A DNA stretch of 64,000 nt from Sporofaciens musculi (GTDB lineage Bacteria; Bacillota; Clostridia; Lachnospirales; Lachnospiraceae). The stretch lies in assembly GCF_009830285.1 (NCBI RefSeq), contig NZ_WUQX01000001.1, forward strand, positions 1,550,501-1,614,500, in the 5' to 3' direction. Both the position numbers and the translations under genes were made by a program. Numbering within the stretch: position 1 is the first letter of the stretch; each line of letters begins with the position of its first letter. The notes beneath the pieces were generated by a model. The model was not told the DNA's origin. It saw only the letters and a program-made list of their open reading frames with translations, and did no database searches. Below are positions 54,684 through 63,969 of the stretch, piece by piece.

Positions 54684-56573
54684 GTGTCAACCAATATTGA
54701 CAATATCAAGGATACGTTAAACCTGCGTGACACCCGTGTCTATGACTATATCCCCACCGAGGACGGGAAGAAAAAGGCAGTCTTAAACAAAGAGGAAACC
54801 GCCATAGCGCAGGGCAAGCAGGACTTAATCAAGCAGGCGTTCCAGGACTGGATCTGGCAGAACCCGGAGCGCAGGCAGAGATTGACGGCATATTACAATG
54901 AGAATTTCAACGCCATCCGGCCGAGGGAATATGACGGGAGCCATTTGAATTTCTATGGCATGAACCCGGAGATTAAGTTAAGGCAGCACCAGAAAAACGG
55001 GGCTGCCCGCATCATTTACGGGGGGAACAGCCTGCTTGCCTATGTGGTAGGGGCTGGGAAAACCTACACGATGGTTGCGGCGGCGATGGAGTGCAAAAGG
55101 TTGGGACTCTGCAACAAATCCATGATTGTGGTTCCAAACCACATCATAGAGCAGTTTGCCGCCGAGTGGCTCCAGCTCTACCCTGCCGCCAACCTGCTTG
55201 TGGCCACCAAAAAGGATTTTGAAACCAAGAACCGGAAGAAATTCTGTGCGAGGATTGCGACCAGCGACATTGACGCAGTGATTATCGGCCACAGTCAATT
55301 TGAGAAAGTGCCGCTCAGCACAGAGAGGCAGCAGCGTATGCTGGAGGAGCAGATTGAGGAAATCATAGACGGGATAGCGGAGGCAAAGCGCAACGGGGGG
55401 AGCAGGTTCACCATCAAGCAGATGGAGAAATCAAAGAAATCCCTGCAAACCAAACTGTCAAAACTCAACGACCAGAGCCGGAAAGATGACGTTGTTTTCT
55501 TTGAAGAACTGGGCGTTGACCGCCTGTTTGTGGACGAGGCGGACGGCTATAAAAACCTTTACCTTTACACAAAAATGCGGAACGTGGGCGGCATCGCACA
55601 GACAGAGGCGCAGAAATCATCTGATATGTTCATGAAGTGCCGCTATCTGGACGGGCTAACGGGCGGGAAAGGCGTGATATTTGCCACCGGAACCCCCGTG
55701 AGCAACTCAATGGTGGAGCTTTACACCATGCAGAGGTATTTGCAGTACAACACCCTTGTGCGGAACCATTTGCAGCATTTTGACGCATGGGCGTCCACCT
55801 TCGGGGAAACCGTCTCTGCCATAGAATTAGCCCCGGAGGGTAGCGGCTACCGGATGAAAACGAGGTTTGCACGGTTTTACAACCTGCCGGAGCTTATGAT
55901 GATGTTCCGAGAAGTGGCGGACATCCAGACCGCCGATATGCTGAACCTGCCCGTGCCGGAAGCGGAATACAAGGTGGTGGCGGTAAAGCCCAGCGAGATC
56001 CAAAAGGATATGGTACAGACGTTGGGGGAACGGGCGGAGCGTGTGCGAAACGGCATGGTGAACCCCATGCAGGACAATATGCTGCTGATTACCAATGACG
56101 GGCGCAAGCTGGCGTTAGACCAGCGGCTTACGAATGAAATGCTGCCGGACGAGCCGGAGAGCAAAGTCAATGCCTGTGTCAACGAAGTCTACCGCTTTTG
56201 GGAGGAGGGGAAGGAGCAGAAATTAACACAGTTATTGTTCTGCGATTTGTCCACGCCGAAGAATGACGGGACATTCAGCGTCTATAATGACGTGCGGGAT
56301 AAACTGATTGCGAAAGGAATCCCGCCGCAGGAGATTGAATTTATCCATGACGCCAACACGGAGGTGAGGAAAAAGGAGCTATTCTCAAAGGTACGCAGGG
56401 GAGCCGTCCGCATCCTAATGGGCAGCACGTTTAAGATGGGCGCAGGCACAAACGTCCAGAATTTAATCATTGCCAGCCATGATTTAGACTGCCCGTGGCG
56501 TCCGAGAGATGTAGGACGGATTTTGCGGACATTCAAAATAAAAAAGAATGTGGAGGTAACAGACAATGGCTAA
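54684..56573 (+). pseudogene. SNF2-type helicase fragment of a conjugative element, both ends lost
   Basis: A 629-residue fragment of the very large SNF2/DEAD helicase-methylase protein found on Firmicute conjugative elements. Walker A is AYVVGAGKTYTM, the DEAD-like box VDEADGYKNL, motif III ATGTPVSNSM, and motif V MGAGTNVQN. Its start codon lies inside the right end of the IS3 element and its sequence begins abruptly. It ends just after DLDCPWRPRD, in the middle of motif VI (the usual QRxGRxxRQG is gone). The TnpV leader follows directly. Whole proteins of this type exceed 2,000 residues. A dead remnant. Confidence 0.8.
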
Positions 56574-56940
56574 ATCATTATTTGAGGAACTGGGCGGCAA
56601 ATATGAGCGGCAAGGAGATTACTTAATACCGTGCTTAATCGTACCCGCCGAAGAAGAACAGCCCATAGGCATATGGGGACAGCGGCACTTGGACTATCTG
56701 AAGCAGTATCGAAAGGTTACATACACCAATCTTCTCACAAGCGGCAGGCTCAACGCCTACCTTGCCGACATTGACAGGCAGGCGCAGGAACGCTTTGAAA
56801 GGCTCATAGAGGGCATGAAACAGGCACAGGGCATTACGGAACGGCTAAAGGCTGAAAACGCCTTAGAATGGGTCGGGAGGATGAACAACATACGGGCTTG
56901 TGCAATGGAGATTGTAAACGAGGAAATAATCTACGCATAA
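56566..56940 (+). CDS. tnpV: TnpV transposon protein
   Basis: A 124-residue TnpV-family protein (Tn4451-type): LFEELGGKYERQGDYLIP, GIWGQRHLDYLKQYRK, TNLLTSGRLNAYLADID and the end NNIRACAMEIVNEEIIYA. Its role is unclear even in known transposons. TGGAGGTAACAGACA gives a good start, overlapping the broken helicase frame. It is probably a stray from an earlier Tn4451-like insertion. Confidence 0.85.
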   Translation: MAKSLFEELGGKYERQGDYLIPCLIVPAEEEQPIGIWGQRHLDYLKQYRKVTYTNLLTSGRLNAYLADIDRQAQERFERLIEGMKQAQGITERLKAENALEWVGRMNNIRACAMEIVNEEIIYA

Positions 56941-57002
56941 CAGACAGGCGGCAGAGGGTAAAAGCTCTGTCGCTGTGCATTTGTTAAAAAATATCTGTCT
57001 AC

Positions 57003-57044
57003 TTGACTTTTAAACACAAGATGCGTATAATAGTAATGTTACTA
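57003..57044 (+). promoter_or_regulatory. padR promoter with overlapping operator
   Basis: TTGACT (57003-57008), a 17-base spacer and TATAAT (57026-57031). TAGTAA-TG-TTACTA (57031-57044) overlaps the end of the -10, as expected for autorepression. Confidence 0.7.
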
Positions 57045-57067
57045 ATAGGAATATATGGAGGTTAACG

Positions 57068-57607
57068 ATGGACAATATCATTCTTGGGCTTTTACTTATG
57101 TGCAATAGAACAATCTATCAACTAAGGGAAAGAATAGATAAAGGAATCAATTTGATGTATAGCAGTAGTATGGGAAGCATACAGGCAGCTATAAGAAAAT
57201 TGCTGAATTGTGGGTTTATCAGCTATGAGGAAATAGTTGATAATGGAAAGTATAAGAAAGTTTATTGCATAACCGAAAGTGGACGGCAACATTTTTTCGA
57301 ATGGATAAATGCACCCATAGAAGAACAAAGTCCCAAAAGCCCAGAGTTGGCAAAGGTCTATTTTATGGGATTTTCGGATAAAAAAAATCGTGAAATAAGC
57401 ATACAACAGCATTTAATATTTTTGAATGAAAAATATAATGTATTATCGGCAATATGTGAAGAAGCAGAAAATATCAAAATTTCAGAGGAAAATAAAGATA
57501 TACTTAACTATCAGTTTGTTTCCGCTCTTTATGGAAAAGAACTGATTAAATTTAATATCGACTGGTTTGAAAGCTTGTTAAGAAAGATGAGGAACGGTGA
57601 AATATGA
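57068..57607 (+). CDS. PadR-family repressor
   Basis: A 179-residue PadR protein. The N-terminal wHTH (about residues 1-85; ILGLLLMCNRTIYQLRERID, then SIQAAIRKLLNCGFI and ITESGRQHF) is followed by a helical dimerisation tail (about 100-175). It is cotranscribed with an alpha/beta hydrolase (ATGA overlap) and lies under an operator-bearing promoter. Base composition is AT-rich compared with the neighbours, so the cassette was probably acquired. The inducer is unknown. Confidence 0.82.
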   Translation: MDNIILGLLLMCNRTIYQLRERIDKGINLMYSSSMGSIQAAIRKLLNCGFISYEEIVDNGKYKKVYCITESGRQHFFEWINAPIEEQSPKSPELAKVYFMGFSDKKNREISIQQHLIFLNEKYNVLSAICEEAENIKISEENKDILNYQFVSALYGKELIKFNIDWFESLLRKMRNGEI

Positions 57608-58401
57608 AACAATACCATTTAGAAGAATCGCCTATTGTTTATTATATCAGTAGAAAGGAAAGGGCTGAGTGGATACTTTTTATACATGCTGCTTTTGTAA
57701 ACCACAATATGTTTCAAGCACAAATTGACTATTTTCAAGATAAATATAACATTCTTACCCTTGATATTATCGGTCACGGTAAATCAACAAAAGTACAAAA
57801 AGGCGATAGTATAGATAAAATGTCATCGTGGATAAACAAAATTCTAAAAACAGAAAAAATAGAAAAGATACATATTGTCGGGATTTCATTGGGGGCTGTA
57901 TTAGCGCAAGACTTTGCAAACCAGTATCCAGAAGCCGTACAATCACTTGCTTGTTTCGGCGGTTATGATATAAACAATTTCGATGTCAAAATGCAGAAGG
58001 AAAATAGCGCATCACAGATACTTATGATGCTTAAAGCTATATTTTCAATTAAATGGTTTGCAAAGTCGAATAAAAAAATATCTGCTTATACTTTACAGGC
58101 TCAAAAGGATTTTTACGAGATGAATATTCAATTTTCTAAGAAGTCATTTATGTATTTATCTTCTTTAAGCAGTATGATAAATGTTCGGCAGACAGAACCG
58201 AGGAAATACCCTTTGCTTATTGGCTGCGGAAAGTACGATATTCCAATGGAACTATCCGCCGTAGAAATGTGGAAGAAAAATGAACCAGAATGTGGTGTGA
58301 TTATTTTCGAGGGAGCTGGACACTGTGTGAATATGGACACGCCGAATAAATTTAATGCAGCTATGGAGGAATTTTGGTTAAGTGGAAACGGCAAATACTA
58401 A
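57604..58401 (+). CDS. alpha/beta hydrolase
   Basis: A 265-residue alpha/beta hydrolase. The nucleophile elbow is GISLGA, the Asp in GCGKYDIPMEL and the His in EGAGHCVNMD. LFIHAAFVNHNMFQAQ is the oxyanion-side loop. It overlaps the PadR stop as ATGA. It is perhaps a detoxifying esterase or lactonase controlled by the repressor; the substrate is unknown. Confidence 0.8.
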   Translation: MKQYHLEESPIVYYISRKERAEWILFIHAAFVNHNMFQAQIDYFQDKYNILTLDIIGHGKSTKVQKGDSIDKMSSWINKILKTEKIEKIHIVGISLGAVLAQDFANQYPEAVQSLACFGGYDINNFDVKMQKENSASQILMMLKAIFSIKWFAKSNKKISAYTLQAQKDFYEMNIQFSKKSFMYLSSLSSMINVRQTEPRKYPLLIGCGKYDIPMELSAVEMWKKNEPECGVIIFEGAGHCVNMDTPNKFNAAMEEFWLSGNGKY

Positions 58402-58567
58402 AAGTGATTGGATACGCTGCCCTGTTTGCGGAAATAAGACCCGTGACAAAATTAGAGAAGATACGATTTTAAAAAACTATCCTCTCTATTGCCCGAAATG
58501 CAAGCAGGAAACATTGATTGAAGCAAAAAATTTACAAATAACAGTCATCAAAGAGCCAGACGCTTAA
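58382..58567 (+). CDS. cysteine-rich KTR-domain protein
   Basis: A 61-residue protein with two Cys pairs (CPVCGNKTR and CPKCKQETL), the zinc-ribbon KTR family common on Firmicute conjugative elements. The start is GTG 58382, inside the end of the hydrolase gene. The function is unknown. Its presence marks mobile DNA. Confidence 0.75.
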   Translation: METANTKSDWIRCPVCGNKTRDKIREDTILKNYPLYCPKCKQETLIEAKNLQITVIKEPDA

Positions 58568-58598
58568 GACGCAGAGCCGATGAACAAGTGAGTAGTGA

Positions 58599-59060
58599 TA
58601 TGCTCCCCTTATGGTAGACAGATGAAATAATAAAACTGTCACTATAAGGAGGAGCATATTTTATGGGACAACATTCAAAATACTCTTTTGAAATGAAATT
58701 AGATGCCGTTACAAAATATTTGGAGGGAAGCTGTTCAACAGAAAGTATCGCCCGAAGCCTGGGAACAAATGGAACACGTATCGTCGAGTGGGTGACCTTG
58801 TATCAGTCTTTAGGAATAGAGGGGTTAAAAACAACTCCAAAACTCCGTATCTATTCCGCCGAAACAAAACAAAATGCTGTTGCCGATTACCTTTCCGGCA
58901 AAGGAACATTAAGGGAAATCCAGAAAAAGTATGGAATCCGCTCAGATAAGCAGCTTCGCAACTGGATTATGAAGTATAATGGTCATGAGAAGTTAAAGGC
59001 TTCTGGAACAGGAGGAACCAGCGTCATGACCAAAGGAAGAAAAACCTCATATGAGGAAGA
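58599..59060 (+). mobile_element. truncated IS3-type element
   Basis: The left end (TATGCTCC at 58599-58606, mirrored by GGAGCATA at 58651-58658) and part of orfA remain; the rest was lost at about 59058-59060. The palindrome covers the orfA ribosome site, as in elements that limit their own translation. Confidence 0.6.
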
Positions 59061-59403
59061 ACACGAGGCATTTGGGAGGGGTAAACTGCTAATTTCTCTC
59101 CAATTCGACAAATCAGTGTGCAACAATCAAATATCGCTGCTGTTACAGAATGTTTCCGTCTGGCTGCTGATGCGGTCAGGCGCTTTTTTTGCCCGATCAC
59201 ACCAGCCCAACAAAGCGGTAGTAAATTTTAATGTCCTGGTGTCTTTGACCGTCTATGACGGTTCGTTCTCCAACTTCAATGCGGTCAATCAGTTCCTCAA
59301 TGATTTCCCGGTTCAGTTCCTGCAAGTCCAGATACTGCTGGATGGTTCCGGCCCACTGGTGGATATTGGCGATGTCCTGCTGGGCTTTCCGTTCCCCGGC
59401 TAA
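58663..59403 (+). pseudogene. IS3-type OrfA, truncated and fused to foreign sequence
   Basis: Residues 1-132 are a normal two-HTH OrfA (SFEMKLDAVTKYLEGS, then LREIQKKYGIRSDKQLRNW). After KTSYEE the sequence stops resembling the family. The frame runs on by chance into the far end of the recombinase region on the other strand. Only about 58663-59058 is real. Confidence 0.75.
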
Positions 59404-60834
59404 CAGGCTGTCCAGGCGTTCCGATTTCTGGATGCGTTCCTGCTCGTTCTTTTGAATCAGAACCGAGAAGGAATCGCCGCTGATTGCCCCGCTTACCTTA
59501 TCTTCATAAAGTTTTGCGGTGATCTGTTCCAGCTCCTCCAAACGCCGCCGCAAACGGCTGATTTCCTGTCGGCAGTCCTCTTGTTGCGCGGCGCTTGCGG
59601 ATTGTATGTGCTGTTTCAGCTTATCCAGTACAGCGGCTTCATCGGCTGCAACCGCTTTGCCATGCGCCCGGATTTCACTCAGCACCAGGTTTTTCAGGCT
59701 GATCTCAAAAATCCGGTGCCAGGAGCAGATGCTGTGCCTGGTAGTGGCAAACCGGGAGCAGAAATAAGAAGTATAGTGCTTGACAGTGCCATTTTTCCGG
59801 CGCTGTGTTTCGCGGGCGGCAACCAGAGGATGCCCGCAGTCCGCGCAGACCAGCTTTCCGGTAAACAGAGATGCTTGGGGCGGCGTATTGTTAGCGGAAA
59901 TCTGTTTCGCCGCCTGATTGATTTTCTGGACAGCCTCCCACAGCTCCGGCCCGATAATCGCCTCGTGCACGCCCTCATGGGAAATCCATTCCGATTCCGG
60001 TTTCCTTATCATGGTCTTATCCTTATAGGAACGGGAACCGGTGCAATTCTGTGTGAGCGTACCGGCATAAACATCATCGTTCAGAAGGCTTCGGACGGTT
60101 GCGTAAGCCCACAGCCGGGAATACTTGCAGCTGCCATTTCCGTAATGGACCGCCCAGTACCAGCGGGGAGGGAGAATCCCTTTCTCATTCAAAGCAGCAG
60201 CGATTTTCCCATAGGCCATGCCGGACTGACGCATCTGGAATATCTGCCGCACAACAGCGGCGGATTCCCCGTCAATGACCAGCTTGTGTCTGTCCTCCTC
60301 GCTCTTGCGGTATCCGTAGGGAGCGTAGGCGGCAAGATACTGGCCGCTTTTCTTCTTGGCATGAAGCACCGACTTGACCTTGCTGGACAGGTCCTTGAGA
60401 TGGTAGTCATTCATCAGACTGCGGAAGTGCAGCATATCGGTGTTGTCCCCCTCGCTGTCCAGGCAGTCCAGAACCGATACGAACCGGCATCCGAGGGAGG
60501 GGAAAATGACGTCCGTATAACGGCCCACCTCCACAAAATCCCTGCCCAGGCGGGAAAGGTCCTTTACCAGAATCAGGTTAATCAGGCCATGCCTTGCGTC
60601 CTCCAGCATTTCCAAAAATCCGGGCCGCTGAAAATTGCCGCCGCTGTACCCATCGTCCTGATAAGTCTTGACCTCAATCCAGCCGTTCAGCATGACGAAT
60701 TTGGAGAGGATTTCATATTGGTTCTCAATGCTCACCGATTCATCGCTGGGAATATAGCCCTTCGCTTTTGCGGAATTGGAGGCGTCATCCACACTCAGGC
60801 GGCAATAGATACCGACTTTATATTGCTTCGCCAT
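59197..60834 (-). CDS. large serine recombinase 1
   Basis: A 545-residue large serine recombinase (TnpX-like). The resolvase domain (about 1-150) has the catalytic Ser in YCRLS and the conserved LVKDLSRLGRDFVEVG. The recombinase domain, a zinc ribbon (CADCGHPL) and a coiled coil (about 400-480) follow. A longer frame starts at 60942, but ATG 60834 fits the family start (MAKQYKVGIYCRLS) and has AAAGGGGG upstream. Its start overlaps the end of recombinase 2 by 17 bases. Confidence 0.9.
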   Translation of the reverse strand: MAKQYKVGIYCRLSVDDASNSAKAKGYIPSDESVSIENQYEILSKFVMLNGWIEVKTYQDDGYSGGNFQRPGFLEMLEDARHGLINLILVKDLSRLGRDFVEVGRYTDVIFPSLGCRFVSVLDCLDSEGDNTDMLHFRSLMNDYHLKDLSSKVKSVLHAKKKSGQYLAAYAPYGYRKSEEDRHKLVIDGESAAVVRQIFQMRQSGMAYGKIAAALNEKGILPPRWYWAVHYGNGSCKYSRLWAYATVRSLLNDDVYAGTLTQNCTGSRSYKDKTMIRKPESEWISHEGVHEAIIGPELWEAVQKINQAAKQISANNTPPQASLFTGKLVCADCGHPLVAARETQRRKNGTVKHYTSYFCSRFATTRHSICSWHRIFEISLKNLVLSEIRAHGKAVAADEAAVLDKLKQHIQSASAAQQEDCRQEISRLRRRLEELEQITAKLYEDKVSGAISGDSFSVLIQKNEQERIQKSERLDSLLAGERKAQQDIANIHQWAGTIQQYLDLQELNREIIEELIDRIEVGERTVIDGQRHQDIKIYYRFVGLV

Positions 60835-62482
60835 AATCCCGCCCCCTTTCCTGTGCCAGCGCCCCGTCCACATTCCCGACATAGCGGTAGTACACCTTGA
60901 CCTCACAAATCCGCTGCCCGTTGACCTTCTGGGTATCGCCAACCTCGATCCGGTCTACCAGTTCAAAGAGAATGGTTTCGTCCAGTTCCGAGATTTCCGT
61001 ATAGCGCCGAATAATTTCCAGCCAGCGGTCGGTATCCACCTGGTTTTCCAGGTGCGCCCGGACTTTCCTTTCCAGTTCCGGGACTGCCTCCGCCTTTTCT
61101 GCCCGTTCCGCTTCATATTTCTGCATCAGGGTCTGAAATACCGTCTGCGGGATGGAGCCGGTGCATTTGTCCTCGTAGAGATTCTGCATCAGACGCTCCA
61201 AATCGGAAATACGGGCTAAGGAGGATTTTAATTCCTGCTCATAGGAGAAAAGCCGGGTGTGGGATTCTTTCTCCTTCAGCCGGAGAATCTCGCCCATCAG
61301 CCGGTCCGGGTCATATTCCGCAAAGCGGGCCTTTTCCCGGATGTCCTCCAATACCAGCTGGGTCAGCACCGTTTCATAGATGGTGTGGATGGTACACGCG
61401 CCCCTTCCGCTGCGGGAGTAGTTGCCGCAGATGAAAGAGCTGTACCGTCCCGGTCTGCCATCCTTATAGGTGAATTTTTCGATATGGTTCCGCATTTTGA
61501 AACCGCAGTCGGCGCAGTACACAAGTCCGGTGAAGATGCTCTTGCAGCCATCGGACGGGGCGCTTTTCCGCACCTTCTTTTTGCCGATGCTGGCTACGGT
61601 ATCCCACAGTTCCCGCGAAATAATAGCCTCGTGGGTCCCCTCCACCCGAATCCACTCGTCCTCCGCTTTATTGACGAGCTTGCGGGATTTATAGGAGAGA
61701 GTGCCGCTTTTGCCCTGTACCATGTTCCCGATGTAGACCTCGTTGCGGACCATGTTTTTAACCGTCTGGTCGGCCCACTTGTGGTTGACCCTGCGGGGGT
61801 CGCTCTGGCCCTTGCGCTGGTAGTACAGCACACCGGGCGGATGAATCCCTTCTTCATTGAGCGCCACCGCGATAGCGTGAAATCCCATGCCTGATGCCCG
61901 CATTTCAAAGATACGGCGCACAACCGGCGCGGTTTCCTCGTCAATCACCAGATGGTGCTTATCCAGCGGGTCGCGCCGGTAGCCATAGGCGGGGTAGGTC
62001 CCCATGAATTTTCCGTTTTCGGCACAGGCTCTCTTGACCGCCTTGACCTTCTTGCTGGTGTCCCGGCTGTAAAATTCATTAAATAAGTTCAAAAAGCACA
62101 TGACATCGGTGCTTCCGTTGTTGCTCATGGTGTCAATGCCGTTGTTCAGCGCGATGAATCGGCACCCAAGAGAGGGGAACAGGTAATCCGTATATTGCCC
62201 AAATTCGATGTAGTTGCGGCCAAAACGGGAAAGGTCCTTTACCAGAATCACATTGATCCGCTTTGCCTTTGCGTCCTCGATTAACCGCCTGACGCCTGGG
62301 CGGTTGAAGTTCGTGCCGGAGTATCCGTCATCAATATAGACATCGACCTCATTCCAGCCGCGCTGCCTGACATAGTTTTGAAGCAGCAGCTTCTGGTTCT
62401 CAATGCTGACCGATTCCCCGTCACGTTCATCGTCGTTGCTTAACCGGCAGTAGATGCCCACGTTGTATGTTGTATCCATCAT
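60818..62482 (-). CDS. large serine recombinase 2
   Basis: A 554-residue large serine recombinase. The resolvase domain has the catalytic Ser in YCRLS and LVKDLSRFGRNYIEFG. The DNA-binding recombinase domain, a zinc ribbon (CADCGFKM, then CGNYSRSGRGAC) and a coiled coil (about 420-500) follow. ATG 62482 (or 62479) follows GGGAGGT, and the in-frame start at 62626 is longer than the family. Two different recombinases in tandem suggest that both are needed for excision/integration, as in some Tn4451 relatives. Confidence 0.9.
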   Translation of the reverse strand: MMDTTYNVGIYCRLSNDDERDGESVSIENQKLLLQNYVRQRGWNEVDVYIDDGYSGTNFNRPGVRRLIEDAKAKRINVILVKDLSRFGRNYIEFGQYTDYLFPSLGCRFIALNNGIDTMSNNGSTDVMCFLNLFNEFYSRDTSKKVKAVKRACAENGKFMGTYPAYGYRRDPLDKHHLVIDEETAPVVRRIFEMRASGMGFHAIAVALNEEGIHPPGVLYYQRKGQSDPRRVNHKWADQTVKNMVRNEVYIGNMVQGKSGTLSYKSRKLVNKAEDEWIRVEGTHEAIISRELWDTVASIGKKKVRKSAPSDGCKSIFTGLVYCADCGFKMRNHIEKFTYKDGRPGRYSSFICGNYSRSGRGACTIHTIYETVLTQLVLEDIREKARFAEYDPDRLMGEILRLKEKESHTRLFSYEQELKSSLARISDLERLMQNLYEDKCTGSIPQTVFQTLMQKYEAERAEKAEAVPELERKVRAHLENQVDTDRWLEIIRRYTEISELDETILFELVDRIEVGDTQKVNGQRICEVKVYYRYVGNVDGALAQERGRDYGEAI

Positions 62483-62686
62483 CTTTCTTTTACCTCCCGA
62501 CCATCTCAGAATCCATACCTCGTGCGGCAAAATGGCTCCGCAGGTTTTACCCTGCATGAATATCTTACCGGAGAATCCACCGCCGCGCAATGGTGCGGGT
62601 CGCCGGTGGCGACCTCTAAGCGCCAAAGGCGGTTAGAAGCACCGACCGAGCCGACAGGCGAGAACGGCAGGCCGCGAGGCTTTCTG

Positions 62687-62860
62687 TTATTTGGAACCGC
62701 TGGCAGCTGGAATGGCTTCCGACATGGCGCGTCTGACTGCCAGCTGTTCCAGCGTCTTTCCCAGGTCCTTTTCTCCCGAAAAAAAGCTGGTGACGCGATA
62801 AATGGTTTTCCCGATCCGCACCTCTTTGTAGGAGCTTGTCGGGGTTGTCTGTTTGGTCAT
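62687..62860 (-). CDS. tnpW: TnpW-type small transposon protein
   Basis: A 57-residue protein. YKEVRIGKTIYRVTSFFSGE and KDLGKTLEQLAVRRAM match the TnpW family of Tn4451-like elements. ATG 62860 has GGAGGT; a longer frame from 62971 is unlikely. It lies ahead of the recombinase genes on the same strand. Confidence 0.8.
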   Translation of the reverse strand: MTKQTTPTSSYKEVRIGKTIYRVTSFFSGEKDLGKTLEQLAVRRAMSEAIPAASGSK

Positions 62861-63361
62861 AAAGACGCACCTCCGTTCAAAAATTGTTTTTACTCTATGG
62901 TTAAAAAGCAGCCGTATCGAAAGATAAGGGCGGCGGTTGCCGCTGGATACCGTCCGGTACGGCTGCTGCAATTCTGTTTGGATGGTTCGTCATATTTGCC
63001 ACGCCCCCTGACGATGGGGACATAACAGGCCGCTCCCGGCAGAGCTGTCATAACTCCGCAGCGCCGTTTTACTCGTGCGCCGCAGGGTTCCCCCCAAGTC
63101 TTTGGCGGGCCGTGAGGAAGTATCTTTAAGCCCCCGCACCATCATCGCGCCCGGAACGCCATCTCCGGGTTTAAGGCTGGACGTAGATCGCTCGGATTGC
63201 CTGTCTGTCATCACCTCCTGCAAGCAACCGTCCTGGCGGCGCGCCTTTTCCGCTTCGATACGGGTTATGTACCTGTTATGCCGTATATTCAGTTGTCAAG
63301 CTGCAATGAGGGGCAAGAGGACTTGTCCCTTCAATGTGTAGGCATTGGGAAAGGCGATTTG
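62861..63361. other. non-coding or weakly coding stretch of the mobile element
   Basis: No convincing gene is seen. A minus-strand frame (62990-63223, 77 residues) has low-complexity Ser/Arg/Gly composition and no clear ribosome site. Such a frame recurs on related elements, so the DNA may instead encode a structured RNA or a leader. Confidence 0.35.
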
Positions 63362-63832
63362 TTAAGCCTTTTTCAAAAAAATCTTGATTTTATTTATTCG
63401 CTGTGTGATTGCACTCCGGGAACAGTTCCACAGCCTTGCGACATCGGCCTGCCGGTATCCGTCCACAATGAGCAGGGTCAGCAGTTCCAGATCGTCCTCC
63501 GGCAATTTGCAGAGCCGCCGGTACAGCAGTTCATCCTCCAGGGAGGACAGCCAGCCAAACCGCCGGGAATCCACATCGCCGGTGTCCCAGGTGCAGGACA
63601 GGGATTCAAATTTTCGGAACAGGCAGGACTGCTCGCTCTCGTCCTCACACTGTTCGCTGGGAAGGGCCTGTACGCGGTTCTGATAGGTCCGCTGGCTGCA
63701 AAACCAGGTCCAGTCATATTCCTTCATGGCCGCGATCTGCCTATCGTCCATACCGGCTGCGCGGTATTCCTGTTCCAGCCGGGTCCATTCTGCATCAAAC
63801 TTCCTTTTCTCATATCCATAGTGAAAGCCCAT
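63362..63832 (-). CDS. sigma-70 region 4-like protein of the element
   Basis: A 156-residue protein ending in a region-4-like HTH (GYRQADVARLWNCSRSAITQ). The N-terminal part is helical with no sigma-2 domain. Short sigma-like proteins are common on Firmicute conjugative elements and may activate transfer genes. The start at 63832 is set by GGAGG in front of MGFHYGYE. Confidence 0.75.
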   Translation of the reverse strand: MGFHYGYEKRKFDAEWTRLEQEYRAAGMDDRQIAAMKEYDWTWFCSQRTYQNRVQALPSEQCEDESEQSCLFRKFESLSCTWDTGDVDSRRFGWLSSLEDELLYRRLCKLPEDDLELLTLLIVDGYRQADVARLWNCSRSAITQRINKIKIFLKKA

Positions 63833-63940
63833 AGTTTTCCTCCATTTCGATTCAGGCGTGGTTGACGGGTGAATCGAATGGAGGTGGGGACCGGCAGCGG
63901 TACACATCGGGAGGTTTCCCTAAAAATCGACAATAAGAAA

Positions 63941-63969
63941 CGCCAGCTTCTCGCAATGAGAAACTGGCG
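63941..63969 (-). terminator. terminator upstream of the sigma-like gene
   Basis: CGCCAGCTTCTC pairs with GAGAAACTGGCG (63958-63969), followed on the minus strand by a short T-rich stretch. It probably ends a gene beyond the right edge. Confidence 0.6.

Larger units (their letters stand above)
53353..54690 (+). mobile_element. IS3-family insertion sequence
   Basis: The element is about 1,338 bases. The left end begins TTGACACCTTATACGCAAGG and the right end is the reverse complement of TTGACACTTTTTTTGCAAGG, with 18 of 22 terminal positions matching. It carries overlapping orfA and orfB. The flanks (TAG and CCA) show no 3-4 base target duplication. The two sides belong to different genes (Abi and SNF2 helicase), so recombination or deletion followed insertion. 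Confidence 0.85.

Noticed and set aside
53350..54693. Target-site duplication for the IS3 element
   Set aside because: The bases next to the two ends do not match under either possible end assignment.
59452..60900. A 482-residue plus-strand open frame
   Set aside because: It is wholly antisense to serine recombinase 1, has no ribosome site and shows no protein-like motifs. GC-rich coding on one strand often leaves such shadows.
61259..61894. A 211-residue plus-strand open frame
   Set aside because: Antisense to serine recombinase 2, which has clear catalytic motifs.
62990..63223. 77-residue minus-strand frame on the mobile element
   Set aside because: Low-complexity composition and no clear ribosome site; kept only as part of an uncertain region.
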